Shown: positions 1 through 9,430 of the stretch, in pieces
Position numbering within the stretch: position 1 is the stretch's first letter
Layout: each line of letters opens with the position of its first letter
Assembly (NCBI GenBank): GCA_025200525.1
Contig: CM045758.1
Coordinates: 162,437,040-162,501,039, forward strand
Direction of reading: 5' to 3'
Source: Camellia lanceoleosa
Lineage: Eukaryota; Streptophyta; Magnoliopsida; Ericales; Theaceae
DNA length: 64,000 bases
The notes under the pieces: generated by a model
Database searches by the model: none
Told to the model about the DNA's origin: nothing
The model's input: the letters and a program-made list of their open reading frames with translations, nothing else
Position numbers and translations under genes: made by a program

Positions 1-1998
1 ATAACATTAAGGTAAAGGGGTTAGTGAACGAAATCCGAACATTTTTATACGTACAAAACAGATCATAGCATAATCATAGTCATCTCATATCAGAACATAA
101 TAATGGCATATCTCATAGAACATATCACATATCACATAACGTCTTCCGACTAGAGTAACCGGTCCCGGACACCGATTAAACAAACACCACAATGAAGTGG
201 CTAACGAGATCTCAGAATCGCTATGGACCAAGATTTTCATGCCTTCCCCCATGACTTGGGACTATCTATGGATGCCATAATAGATTTCAAACTTGGAATG
301 TACGTTCACAGAAACATATATCATTTCAGAAATCATAACTTAATATATCACATTTGGAACATAATTTCATATAAACGTATCTTTACGATAACGTTACTCA
401 CAAAGTGGTTCCGTAGATGGTCAAGCACTTCTGACGTTGACCTACAATCACAAAATACATAGCACCAACGAATCTTATCATTACACATGTACTTGGCCAA
501 CACGGCTTAGCTTTCATCACGTTGGTTCATGTTTATTCTTATCACAAGGCTTAGAACACACACACCCTTGCAATCTCTTAGTGTGATTCATACTTATTTC
601 AATGCTCAACTCACACATACACTTGTCATTCAATATATTGTTACATTCTTTTCTTAGTGTGCGTTTCTAGCCCATAACCTCATTACTATAGCTTAATTAA
701 GGCTTAGGAATGCCTAGGATGCAATGAGGATGTCAAAACATGCCTTGGAACACTTAGGCAAAATTTCAGAATTTTAAGTCCTCGCTCGAGCGAAGCTTTC
801 CTCGCTCGAGCGAGCATGCAAAAATGTGACTGGTCGCTCGAGCGCACATTCCTTCGCTCGAGCGGTCTGTAAATGATGCAAACTTCTGGGAGCATGAAAT
901 TTACGCTCGAGCGGACTTCTTGGTCGCTCGAGCGAGGTGCACGATCTCAGAGTGGTCGCTCGAGCGAGAACCCCTTCGCTCGAGCGAGGATGCGAAAATC
1001 TGGAATTTCCAGATTGCATACCTGAGTTCAAAACTCGAGTTTAAACCTCCAAAACTCCTCACTTGGGCCCCAAAACTTGGTATAACAAAGTAAACTTGTA
1101 AAACATGATGAATCAAAGATTATTTGATAAAATCATGGCCCAAGAGTTTGTCAAAACTCACATTTTCAACTTAAAACATGATGAATGCTCAAGAACACCA
1201 CATGCATGGACTCTTTTGAATTCAAACCCTCCAAAACATAGGGAATCTAGGTAATCTGATGGAAAACAAGATGATTGACCAACATATGAGTGAAATTAAC
1301 ACATGCATGTAAGTTTTTATGAAAATTAACTTCAAAATGCAAGAATTTATGCATGCATGCATGATTTGAAACTCAACTCCTCATTCTAAGCTCAAATTAC
1401 ATGATTAAACTCATAATCTTCATGAATTCAACAATTAAACATAACATTTACAAGAATCAAAGCTTAGGTTCTTACGTAGAGCCCTCAATTTCTCTTGTTC
1501 TAGCACAATATTTGTTTAATTCAAACTCTAGCCTTCAATCTCTCTTGAATTCCTCTTGAACCTCCTTCTCCTCTCTCTAGAGTTGCACTCTCTCACTCTA
1601 AAATAATTCCTCGATTTTTGCACTAAGTTATGAGGGAAAATGAGCTCAAATGAGCTTATAACTCAAATATAAGCTTAAGGGGCTAAAACACATTAAATAA
1701 AACATAAGGCATGCCAAACGCGACTTAACGAATCAGATTAAATCAATTTTTAACAAAATTTTCCATAAGGTTCTAAAAATTCCAATTAAGACGATGGTAT
1801 AATCAATTCCGGGTTTGGATGCCGATAAGGCTTTCAATTTTCATTTTAAAGCGGGATTCTAAGCAGACATTTTTATAGGTGACAGTTAGATGGCCAATTA
1901 CGATGCAAATTACGTATTAATCCCATCATCAATCTTAATCACTTAATTAACATCCTTAATTACCGGTTAGGAGCTAATTACGGGTCGGGGTTATTACA
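1..1998 (-). mobile_element. Partial long LTR of a Tekay-like chromovirus (5' part, minus orientation)
   Basis: The stretch has no supported gene. It ends at 1998 in GGGGTTATTACA, so on the minus strand it starts TGTAATAACCCC, similar to the start of the LTR at 18250-20827 (TGTGACAACCCTACAC). The two also share CGCTCGAGCG clusters, repeated ATGCATGCATG stretches and a CTCTCTCT-rich block in the same order. The other end lies outside the window, so it cannot be said whether this is a solo LTR or part of a longer element. No target duplication can be checked. Family assignment rests on similarity to the second LTR, which lies next to a Tekay-type pol. Confidence 0.6.
783..986. repeat. Eight paired CGCTCGAGCG palindromes within the LTR
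   Basis: The 10-bp palindrome CGCTCGAGCG occurs exactly eight times, starting at 783, 803, 835, 855, 904, 925, 957 and 977. The copies form four pairs with 20-21 bp between starts, about two helical turns, and 32-49 bp between pairs. The flanks of the pairs are alike but not identical. The regular spacing suggests a binding platform or hairpin array in the LTR. The function is unknown. Confidence 0.85.
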
Positions 1999-2432
1999 TG
2001 CATACCTCTCTTCCATTGTTTTATTACCTCACTTGTGTTTGTAGCACAATCAATATCTAATAAATACCCTGTATTATTTATTGGCTTTAATGGTACCTTC
2101 TGTAAAAATACTTCATTCCTAGGGGTAAAATCAGCATAATTTGATGTTCCTCTAGCAAAAGACCCTCTATTTAGATAACTATAATGTCCCGTTCTTCTTT
2201 TATATTCATAATTTATCGTATCATTTTCTAGTTGTTGCTTGGTAAAATTTATAAAATCTGGATGATTTGGATTAGATGGGGCAGACGAACTACTTCCTTC
2301 TTATTTTGCTACTGCTATATTCATATCATTAACGTTATTAGTTTCTTCTTCTAAGGCATTAACTTTTTTTATGTCTTCAAAATTTTCTAGTACATTATTT
2401 TCTTTTTCTTTTTTTGCGTCATTATTTTCCAT
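1999..2432 (-). pseudogene. N-terminal part of a polyprotein-like ORF, truncated
   Basis: The frame opens with ATG at 2432, two codons after the stop of the preceding ORF and in the same frame. A stop lies at 2301-2303; the same frame then stays open to the junction with the LTR at 1998, where it is cut off. The N-terminal part is rich in Glu, Asn and Lys. Further on there is a Tyr/Arg-rich stretch (RRTGHYSYLNRG) and then LLDIDCATN, which I read as a possible start of a movement-protein-like region, though this is weak. The protein is both interrupted and truncated. Without RT, protease or RNase H segments the identity remains inferred from its position after two small ORFs. Confidence 0.4.
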
Positions 2433-2435
2433 TAC

Positions 2436-2672
2436 TTATTCTAATTCTTCTAGGGGAATCTGTTCCATTTCTTCTAAGCTGATTAATCCTAATTGTTTAT
2501 AGATATCTTTTTCTAATTCTATTATTTCATTATTTATTTCTTCTATTATTTCTTCATCCACTATATCTAATAGTTCAACTATTTGTAATATTATTTTGTA
2601 TTTTGTTTCATTATCATTTTCTTTTTCAACCATTTCTTATAATTGTTTTAAGCTATAATTACTTAACTCCAT
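2436..2672 (-). pseudogene. Second small acidic ORF of the pararetrovirus-like fragment
   Basis: An ATG at 2672 overlaps the end of the preceding ORF (its stop is at 2663-2665), as in the tightly packed ORFs of badna- and tungroviruses. The frame carries a stop after 11 codons and then continues for 65 codons from the ATG at 2633. The protein is strongly acidic, with long runs of Glu, Ile and Leu in a heptad-like pattern that suggests a coiled coil. There is no recognised catalytic motif. In that virus group such ORF2 products are small virion-associated proteins. Here this role is an inference only. Confidence 0.4.
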
Positions 2673-2967
2673 TTTTGTTTTGCATGTGAGATTAATTCAA
2701 AAAGCTCTTCTGGATTATTTCCTTTATATATGGATAGGGATATAAATCTAATTGTTTTGGTTTTTCTTCAAAAAAGGCTACTTGTTTTTCTGGATCTTGT
2801 ACAAAATGTCTAATTTCGTTTATTATTTCTAATTGATTAGTTTTAAGTTTTTCGTTAATTTCTTTTAATAGCCTAATTAAGGTATTATTTTGTTCTATTA
2901 GTATTTGTAAAGAAGTATTATTATTTAAATTATCAGATTCCACTTTTTCACTATATTTAATACTCAT
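2663..2967 (-). pseudogene. First small coiled-coil ORF after the primer site, frameshifted
   Basis: The frame starts with ATG at 2967, about 30 bases after the primer binding site, and reads 91 codons to a stop at 2692. A one-base shift near 2730 would carry it to a stop at 2663-2665, overlapping the next ORF. The middle shows a Leu/Ile heptad stretch (ILIEQNNTLIRLLKEI), a likely coiled coil. Size, position and overlap fit ORF1 of badnavirus-like genomes. Sequence similarity to a named family cannot be tested here. Confidence 0.4.
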
Positions 2968-2998
2968 GCAAGAGTTATTGGCAAGGTCGAGAAACCGG

Positions 2999-3010
2999 GC
3001 TTTGATACCA
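2999..3010 (-). promoter_or_regulatory. Primer binding site, tRNA-Met type
   Basis: The minus strand reads TGGTATCAAAGC, matching the plant initiator tRNA-Met primer site TGGTATCAGAGC at 11 of 12 positions. This primer is used by Caulimoviridae and by many Ty1/copia elements, so the site alone does not decide between them. Confidence 0.6.
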
Positions 3011-3086
3011 ATTTACAAATTTTTGCTGGATCTAATTTAATATTAACTCTTGTTTAATTTTTGTTGATAATTTACACTTGCCTTTT

Positions 3087-3186
3087 CTAAAGTTTTTTAT
3101 TTTTTATACTAGCAATTCTTTGGCTATAATTTATTAGAGATTGTCCAGAGGCAATAGTCAAAAGAGAAATTAATCTATTTAACTTA
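3087..3186 (-). pseudogene. 3' end of an ORF lying before the primer site (split by insertion)
   Basis: The minus-strand frame ends with a stop at 3087-3089. Its 5' part lies at 9002-9064, beyond the inserted LTR element. Leaving out the insertion and one CTTTC copy, the frame is continuous, which supports this as one old coding unit cut by the insertion. The piece is rich in Leu, Ile and Ser. No family is recognised. It may be the last ORF of a circular or tandem viral genome or a leader ORF. Confidence 0.4.
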
Positions 3187-3191
3187 CTTTC

Positions 3192-3770
3192 TGTGTGAGT
3201 GATTTTCTGACCACACTGCCCGCTTAGTAGTTAACTGGAGAGCACCGGCAGAATAGATGGCACCCTGCTGACCTGCAACAGAAAGAGAAGTTTCCGATGG
3301 TGGTTCTTCCACCCGGGGGCACTCCGACGATCAAGTCAGTATATCTCTCAAAGATAATCAAGTATTCAACTCACAAGCTTGAGTATAAAAAACATACCTT
3401 AGACCCATGGGAGTGCCTCTCTTTTATAGCCAATACAATCCTAGTCCCAATAGGAGCCTGGCCCTAATAGACTCAGGATTACTGCTAATCTGGGACTCCC
3501 AGTGGGATTAGGATAAACACTCTAAGAGTCTTATCTTTTCCCAAACTGAAGTCTTCTCCCAATCTAGGACTCTTGTCCATATCCAGGTTGAGTTCCCTCT
3601 TCATTCTAGGACTCTTGTCCCCGATCCGCTTATCTCGGATGCCGATATCTTCGGAGGTGACCTCGGCCTATCCGAGATGACCTCGGCACAACGGCCAAGA
3701 CACGTGGCACCTCGGCTGACACGTCGGCGTCACCTTGCCACGTGTTAGTACTCAGAAAATATATCCCCTA
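3192..3770 (-). repeat. 3' LTR of the non-autonomous element
   Basis: It matches 8417-8996 over its whole length, including a TATA box (3421-3428) and two CACGTG motifs near 3703 and 3740. Its inner edge reads TAGGGG on the minus strand where the other LTR has TGTGGGG, so the terminal TGT has been altered. Confidence 0.9.
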
Positions 3771-5629
3771 GCGCCCCTAGGTTCTATTACCTCGGCATTC
3801 TGAGGTGATGGAACCTATACTGTTCGTTCATCTGTGCCCCTCTGTCCGAGATCAAACTCGCCGACCTCAAAGTTTCCTGGACTTTTCTGTCCACTTGTGT
3901 CAAGTATCAAGCTTCATGCCTTCCAAGCTATTCGAGATCATACCTTCTAGCCGAGGTTTCTGGTTTCATTAATTTCATAAACTCAAAGAGCTTTGCATCC
4001 GCTCTATTCACATTTTCTGGTGGGTTCTTGATTTCCAGTCATCAATTTGACTTTGGCGATCTTCATATCGGCGTTCACTTATCTTGGTAGGTTCATAAAC
4101 TCTTTTGTTAAGCTCAATCTTTCATAACCCTTCTGAATCCGTTTACTTGCCCTCTGTTGCCTTCTATTTTCGTCTGTTTTTAAGTTTTGAATTGTTTTGA
4201 ATGCCTGGCATTGTTCTTGTTATATCCGCTTTCTGTTGTTAGCATCGTGTTTGGGCCATTACTTTCTTGTTCTTCACATACTCACTTAGTGCCTGTGCAC
4301 TTAGCTTTATTCTTGAACTTTGTCGTCTTCTTGACTCTGATTTTTCTCTTTTTTCATTCAATCCTCTGGCTTTTTTCCTTTCTAGCTCTTTTGCTTAAAT
4401 CCGTCATTGTTCCAAGTTTTCAAGCTCTGCAATTGTTTTCGTTCCTCTCATCCGGTGAAGCTTTCGCCGTTCCGTCGTGTCTGCAACCGTTGCCTGACCT
4501 CGGTGACCTTCATACCGGCTCCACTTTTCCTAGTAAGCTTTTGTTCCTTTCATTCTCAATTCTTCTATGCTCTTTCTAAGAAGTTCTGCTTCATTGTTAA
4601 CCACCGTTACTGTTTTACCCGTTGTTTCCAAATCATCTTCTTGAGTACACACTGTTCACATATCTGTTGATTTCTGCCACTGTTCTTGGCTTGACACACC
4701 TATGCAATCTTTTTGTCTTGCACACTTGCACTGTTTTACCACTTTCTTGCTATTGTTCTTGAGTCTGTATTTCTGTGTCTTTTTTCAGGTTTTTGCTTTC
4801 AATCCTGCCTTCAAAACTTCGAGGTGCCAATCGTCGAGAAGAGCTTTGATCAAACTCTTTAGGAGATTGATGCTGAGCTTGTGGCTGATAAGGCTGCTGA
4901 GAAGTTCTTTCCAACTGTCTTCTGGGGGTGAGACGCAACCTGCCGCTGATGCCGAGTAGTTTGCTTCATTCTTGAAATTGATGCCGAGGTAATGGTAGAG
5001 AAGCTCCTCCAACTGACTGTCGAGGCTGAACCATCGTCGTTCGTCGAAGCAGATCAGTCCGACGTTCTTGCTTTCAGTCCTTAGTTCTTTAAGGTCTTCA
5101 TTCTTTGTACTTTTGTCTTTTTTGCATATGTAATTTTTTGCCTCTGAAAAATGTCTGTTGTTGGCCGATGCGTCATTGCTTTGTATCTGAACAAGAAATG
5201 TTTGTTTCTTTCCTGAGTGTTGAATGCTTTCTTCTGTTTACTGCCTGTATGCTTCCCCATATTTAGAATTTTTTTAACTTTTTTTTGAACATATTCTGCA
5301 AATCACTTCGGGGTAGTACACCTCGGATAAGCGTCTCTTCGGAATTATCATCAAGTAGACACCTTGGATCAACATAACCTCGGTACTTTATTTCTACAAG
5401 TGTGTTCAGAGGCTTTCAAGTGCTGCTTCCTCATTTTTCTCGGCTGGCTCCTTGCCGACGTCCTCGAGGACTTGCACGTCCTCGTGTCCGATCTCTGCCT
5501 TCTCTAGTTCTCGTATGATTCTATACTTTAGAAAAAATGTACATGTCTTTCCAAAGTATACCTTAACTGTGCAATTTCCTCGGGGTGTCACACGTTGGTT
5601 GTACCCATTGATTTATTTCAGCCTTGGCT

Positions 5630-7345
5630 TAACACTTGAAAATATTTTTAACAAATATTTTCACAAGTGTTACTTCAAGACTTCTGTCTTCCATTATCTT
5701 CCAAGTCTTAGCAACATGGTTATCTTGGATGACCATATCTTGGAAACGTCTTTCAGTTTATCTCGGCTATACCAAACTTGTAAATTGCTTTAAATTTCAA
5801 CAAGTGGTAGACTTCACAATCTTCGGTTAACTCATCTTGTAATTTGCTCAAAAATTTCAACAAGTGTAAACATTCATTGCTCCTTAATTATTATTCCTTC
5901 CCCCTGCATCTTCTCCCTGCCCCCTAATGTGAACATAAGTTGCACTTAGGATCACATTAGGGAAGTTGGCTTCGTGCCGTAGTCACAGACCTGATGTGTT
6001 CTTCTTTCGCCGATGTATTAAAACTTCTGGTATTTAATTCGCCCCCTTTAGACCCTCTTTCTCTTGGCCTTTGCAAACTATCATTGTTGTTTCTTGAAGC
6101 ATTTATTCCTTTCATAATTCTGGTCACCACTTCTGGCGTGCACGTAGTGGTTCTGGTCTAATCAAAATGACGTTTGACTCCGGCGAATCTTTTGTCAACA
6201 TTTAACTTTGTGCACTCTTTAACTTGTAAATTCTCTCTGAATTTCAACAAGTGTTTAAGCCATTCTTCATTCTCGATTTTAACTCTGCTTGTAAACTTTT
6301 CCTCGGGTTTCAACATCATCTCGGCTTAACTTCGGTTAAGCATCATCTCAGTTTTTTGAAGTTCTTCCTTTTTTGTCGCTTGTACTCTTGTACCTTTTTG
6401 CTTTTCAGACAATGTAAGCTCTGCATATGGCCGATGTGCCTCCTTGTTCTTGAATGTCTAATTTAACTTTCCTTCTCTGAATGCTTGTGCCTTCGTCTTT
6501 TCTTGACTGCCTTTGCATGATTCTATACTTAGAATATTCTGCGTGCCTTTCATTCTTTGCCTTCTTTATGCAATCTTCTTGGGGTTACATACCTTGGGTA
6601 TAATAACTACAAACTTTACTTCGGCAAGATACTGACCTGTAAATTGCTGCAAATTTCAACATATGATTTCATGTCGGCTTAACTTCAACTTGTAAATTGC
6701 TACAAATTTCAACAAGTGTTAAGCATCTTCTTTGGTTTAACCAACCAGTAGATTGCTATAAGTCTGTAAGCAATAACATCGGCTTCACTTCGACTTGTAA
6801 TTTGCTACAAATTTCAACAAGCGAAGAGAAACAATAATCTCAGCTTATCTTTAACTTGTAAATTGCTCGGCTTAATTTCGGTTAAGCATCATCTCGTTTT
6901 AACCAACTTGTAAATTCATACAGAACTTCAACAAGTGTTACTCCATGAACTCGATCTATCTTCATCTTGTAAATTGCTACAAATTTCAACAAGCGATAGA
7001 CAATGAATGATCTCGGCTTACCTCCAACTTGTAAATCGCTACAAATTTCAACAAGTGTTAAGGACTGGTTTCAGCTCAACAGCTTGTAAATTGCTACAAA
7101 TTTCAACAAGTGTTAAGGAATGGTTTCAGCTCAACAACTTGTAAATTGCTACAAATTTCAACAAGTGATAAGGAATCTTTGTCAGCTTAACAACTTGTAA
7201 ATTGCTACAAATTTCAACAAGTGTTAAGGAATGGTTTCAGCTCAACAACTTGTAAATTGCTACAAATTTCAACAAGTGTTAAGGAATCTTTGTCAGCTTA
7301 ACAACTTGTAAATTGCTACAAATTTCAACAAGTGTTAAGGAATCT
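5630..7345. repeat. Array of about 16 stem-loop modules
   Basis: The module ACTTGTAAATTGCTACAAA followed by TTTCAACAAGT recurs about 16 times. Copies are scattered at first (near 5631, 5768, 5835, 6221, 6640, 6689, 6796) and regular from about 6907 to 7345 with a period near 55 bp. Each module can pair with itself: ACTTGT with ACAAGT outside and AAATT with AATTT inside. The intervening text is mostly GTTAAGGAATGGTTTCAGC or similar. It does not code for protein. Confidence 0.8.
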
Positions 7346-7348
7346 TTG

Positions 7349-7740
7349 GTCTGAACTTCGGTTAAGAATCTTCTCGGCCTAACTACGGTTAAGCATCTTC
7401 TTGGCTTAACTACGGTTAAGCATCTTCTTGGTCTTAACTTCGGGTTAAGAATCTTCTCGGCTTAACTACGGTTAAGCATCTTCTTGGCTTAACTACGGTT
7501 AAGCATCTTCTTGGTCTTAACTTCAGGTTAAGAATCTTCTTGGCTTAACTATGGTTAAGCATCTTTTTGGTTTAACTACGGTTAAGCATCTTCTTGGTCT
7601 TAACTTCGGGTTAAGAATCTTCTCGACTTAACTACGGTTAAGCATCTTATTGGTCTTAACTTCGGGTTAAGAATCTTCTTGGTCTTAACTTCGGGTTAAG
7701 AATCTTCTCGGCTTAACTACGGTTAAGCATCTTCTTGGAT
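7349..7740. repeat. Tandem array of about 30-bp TTAAC-GGTTAA units
   Basis: About a dozen units of roughly 29-31 bp carry GGCTTAACTACGGTTAAGCA or CTTAACTTCGGGTTAAGA followed by TCTTCT-TGG. Each unit contains a short inverted repeat (TTAAC..GGTTAA). It follows the stem-loop array directly inside the same element. Confidence 0.8.
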
Positions 7741-7819
7741 TCAAGCCGGGGTTTTCAACCCGGCCAACTTTAGTCTGATCTTCTGTGTTTTCTTTTTATC
7801 CTCTGGGATCTTAGATCTG

Positions 7820-8090
7820 TTCGCTGTGCTCTTCTCTTCTCGGACTTAAGCGCCGAGATCTTATCTTCTTAGATCTGCTCACTCGGGTTGAGCTCTTCTT
7901 TTCCCGGGCCTACTCATCTAGGCCGAGATCATGTCTTCTAGGATCCGGGATCTGGAATCCGGAATCTGCTCACTTAGGCTGAGTTCTCGTCTTCTCGGGC
8001 CCACTCATCTAGGCCGAGATGATGTCTTCTCGGATCCGGGATCTAGAATCCAGGATCTGCTCACTTAGGCTGAGCTCTTCTATACTTGAA
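7820..8090. repeat. Imperfect tandem duplication rich in GATCCGGGATCT
   Basis: A block with CTTCTCGGATCCGGGATCT, TCTGCTCACTTAGGCTGAG and CATCTAGGCCGAGAT appears about two and a half times with a period near 115 bp. It belongs to the interior of the non-autonomous LTR element. Confidence 0.7.
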
Positions 8091-8381
8091 TGTCATCTCT
8101 TTGGGAGCACTCATGCCCCCTGTCTTTGCATCCTTTCTGGAAGGGTCTTCGTTCTTCCGCAGGTATCTATCCTTCCATACCTGGAGGTCATCTTTGTTGT
8201 AGTATCCGCTTCGATCTATTGTCTTTGGTACGTCACCTTCCTGGCCGATGTCTTTCACTCCGTGACTGAAGTCACGAGTTTCTGTGTTGCGGTCGTCCCC
8301 TTTAACGTCAAGGTCGATAGGTCTCCTACTCCCAGCAGGAGTGTTGTCTTCAATCTGATCCTTCTGTCTGTTATTGGCCAT
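8061..8381 (-). pseudogene. Short gag-start ORF of the non-autonomous LTR element
   Basis: The ORF of 106 codons starts 18 bases inside the primer-site region, where gag begins in Tat/Athila-like elements. The product is highly charged (Lys, Asp, Arg) and has no recognised domain; its last residues continue into repeats without a gag core. It may be a remnant of the gag N-terminus, kept because RNA packaging or priming signals overlap it. Whether it is translated is unknown. Confidence 0.45.
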
Positions 8382-8398
8382 CTATTCTTCTTTCTTTC

Positions 8399-8416
8399 CC
8401 ACAGACGGCGCCAAAT
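8399..8416 (-). promoter_or_regulatory. Primer binding site region of the LTR element
   Basis: The minus strand reads ATTTGGCGCCGTCTGTGG directly after the LTR end CACTCACACA. TGGCGCCGTCTGTGGG is the common post-LTR sequence of many plant Ty3/gypsy elements of the Tat/Athila kind. Confidence 0.75.
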
Positions 8417-8996
8417 TGTGTGAGTGATTTTCTGACCATACTACCTGCTTAGTAGTCAACTGGAGAGCACCGGCATAATAGATGGCACCCTGCTGACCTG
8501 CAACAGAAAGAGAAGTTTCCGATGGTGGTTCTTCCACCCGGGGGCACTCCGACGATCAAGTCAGTATATCTCTCAAAGATAATCAAGTATTCAACTCACA
8601 AGCTTGAGTATAAAAAACATACCTTAGACCCATGGGGGTGCCTCTCTTTTATAGCCAATACAATCCTAGTCCCAATAGGAGCCTAGCCCTAATAGACTCA
8701 GGATTACTGCTAATCTGGGACTCCCAGTGGGATTAGGATAAACACTCTAAGAGTCTTATCTTTTCCCAAACTGAAGTCTTCTCCCAATCTAGGACTCTTG
8801 TCCATATCCAGGTTGAGTTCCCTCTTCATTCTAGGACTCTTGTCCCCGATCCGCTTATCTCGGATGCCGATATCTTCGGAGGTAACCTCGGCCTATCCGA
8901 GATGACCTCGGCACAACGGCCAAGACACGTGGCACCTCGGTTGATACGTCGGCGTCACCTTGCCACGTGTTAGTACTCAAAAAATATATCCCCACA
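8417..8996 (-). repeat. 5' LTR of the non-autonomous element
   Basis: On the minus strand the LTR starts TGTGGGGATATA and ends TCACTCACACA. It carries two G-box/ABRE-type CACGTG sites near its start (about 8926 and 8964) and a TATA box downstream, the order expected of a U3 promoter. Confidence 0.9.
8646..8653 (-). promoter_or_regulatory. TATA box of the LTR promoter
   Basis: The minus strand reads TATTGGCTATAAAAGAGAGG, with a TATAAAAG box just after an ATTGG (inverted CCAAT) element. The same box is kept in the other LTR at 3421-3428. Confidence 0.6.
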
Positions 8997-9001
8997 CTTT
9001 C

Positions 9002-9105
9002 TAATTCATAAATATACTCTAAACTATTTTTTATTTCAACTCTAAGTGTTGTAATTAAAAGCATATAATTATAATATTTTATTTTATTTTATTTTATTTT
9101 TTTTA
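9002..9105 (-). pseudogene. 5' part of the ORF split by the LTR element, plus A-rich edge
   Basis: An ATG at 9064 opens a frame that reaches the LTR target site at 9001 and continues at 3186 in phase. The frame is Leu/Ile/Glu-rich and has no recognised domain. Upstream, 9070-9105 is a TTTTA-type tract (A-rich on the minus strand) that may mark the edge of the viral fragment or the tail of the neighbouring repeat. Confidence 0.4.
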
Positions 9106-9307
9106 GGTCAATTTATAATTTTTTAAAAGTTATTGATGATAAGAATTACTAAGGTAGCTTTGATTTGATGAGATAAATGTCCTAATAAAATTTGAGTCAA
9201 ATTGTGACATGCAATTTCGGGCTACAAAGAATTACTGTAAATTTTATTCACAATTAGAGATCCCAAGTGACCGTTTTAGTCGCTCACCTCAAGACCGGCC
9301 CTGATCA
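9106..9307 (-). repeat. Unclassified repeat that truncates the methyltransferase exon
   Basis: On the minus strand it begins CAGGGCCGGTCTTGAGG, directly after the last recognisable methyltransferase codon, and runs to the A-rich tract at 9070-9105. A related terminus is found at 62930-62990. The A-rich end could mean a retroposed element. The class is not certain. Confidence 0.45.
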
Positions 9308-9430
9308 GTGCACTGCTTGAGCTACAGTCACCAAATCAACTGAATTGTCACCGTCAATCAAGTTCACTAGTTCATCGTCTGATAAGGATAGTGGGGTGTA
9401 ACGGTATTGAATTCATGGATATGGCATCAC
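9308..9430 (-). pseudogene. Methyltransferase exon 2, distal part
   Basis: It codes for a stretch containing YTPLSLSDDELV and DLVTVAQAVH, the region before the conserved WFD that is missing here. A TGA stop lies about five codons before YTPLS. It continues the frame of the proximal part at 12672-12739 once the insertion and one target copy are left out. Confidence 0.85.

Larger units (their letters stand above)
1999..3186 (-). mobile_element. Endogenous pararetrovirus-like fragment (caulimovirid-like), first part
   Basis: Read on the minus strand, the order is the end of an open frame (stop at 3087-3089), a tRNA-Met-type primer binding site at 2999-3010, a short coiled-coil ORF, a second short acidic ORF that overlaps the first by a few bases, and then the start of a third, larger frame running into the LTR boundary at 1998. 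This order of two small overlapping ORFs followed by a long ORF is that of badnavirus/tungrovirus-type Caulimoviridae. No reverse transcriptase or movement-protein core is present, so the call rests on layout. A retrotransposon leader is the main alternative. All frames carry breaks. The fragment continues at 9002 beyond the inserted LTR element. Confidence 0.5.
3192..8996 (-). mobile_element. Non-autonomous LTR retrotransposon (LARD type), nearly complete
   Basis: Two direct LTRs (3192-3770 and 8417-8996) flank about 4.6 kb. The target site CTTTC is perfectly duplicated at 3187-3191 and 8997-9001. The element lies on the minus strand: the conserved GGCGCCGTCTGTGGGAAA primer-site region lies directly inside the 8417 LTR. 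The only coding trace is a gag-start ORF at 8061-8381. There is no protease, RT or integrase. The interior is mostly repeats (5630-7345, 7349-7740, 7820-8090). By eye the LTRs differ at roughly eleven positions, so this insertion is among the younger ones in the window. The primer-site type points to Ty3/gypsy Tat/Athila-like partners, but the clade is inferred. Confidence 0.85.

Noticed and set aside
4187..5830. Several open frames of 60-130 codons
   Set aside because: They lie in the interior of the non-autonomous LTR element, on the strand opposite to it or in overlapping frames, are Phe/Ser/Leu-rich and show no domain.
6907..7345. Regular repeat spacing resembling a CRISPR array
   Set aside because: Repeats of this kind in a plant LTR element, with similar rather than unique spacers and no cas genes, are a tandem repeat.
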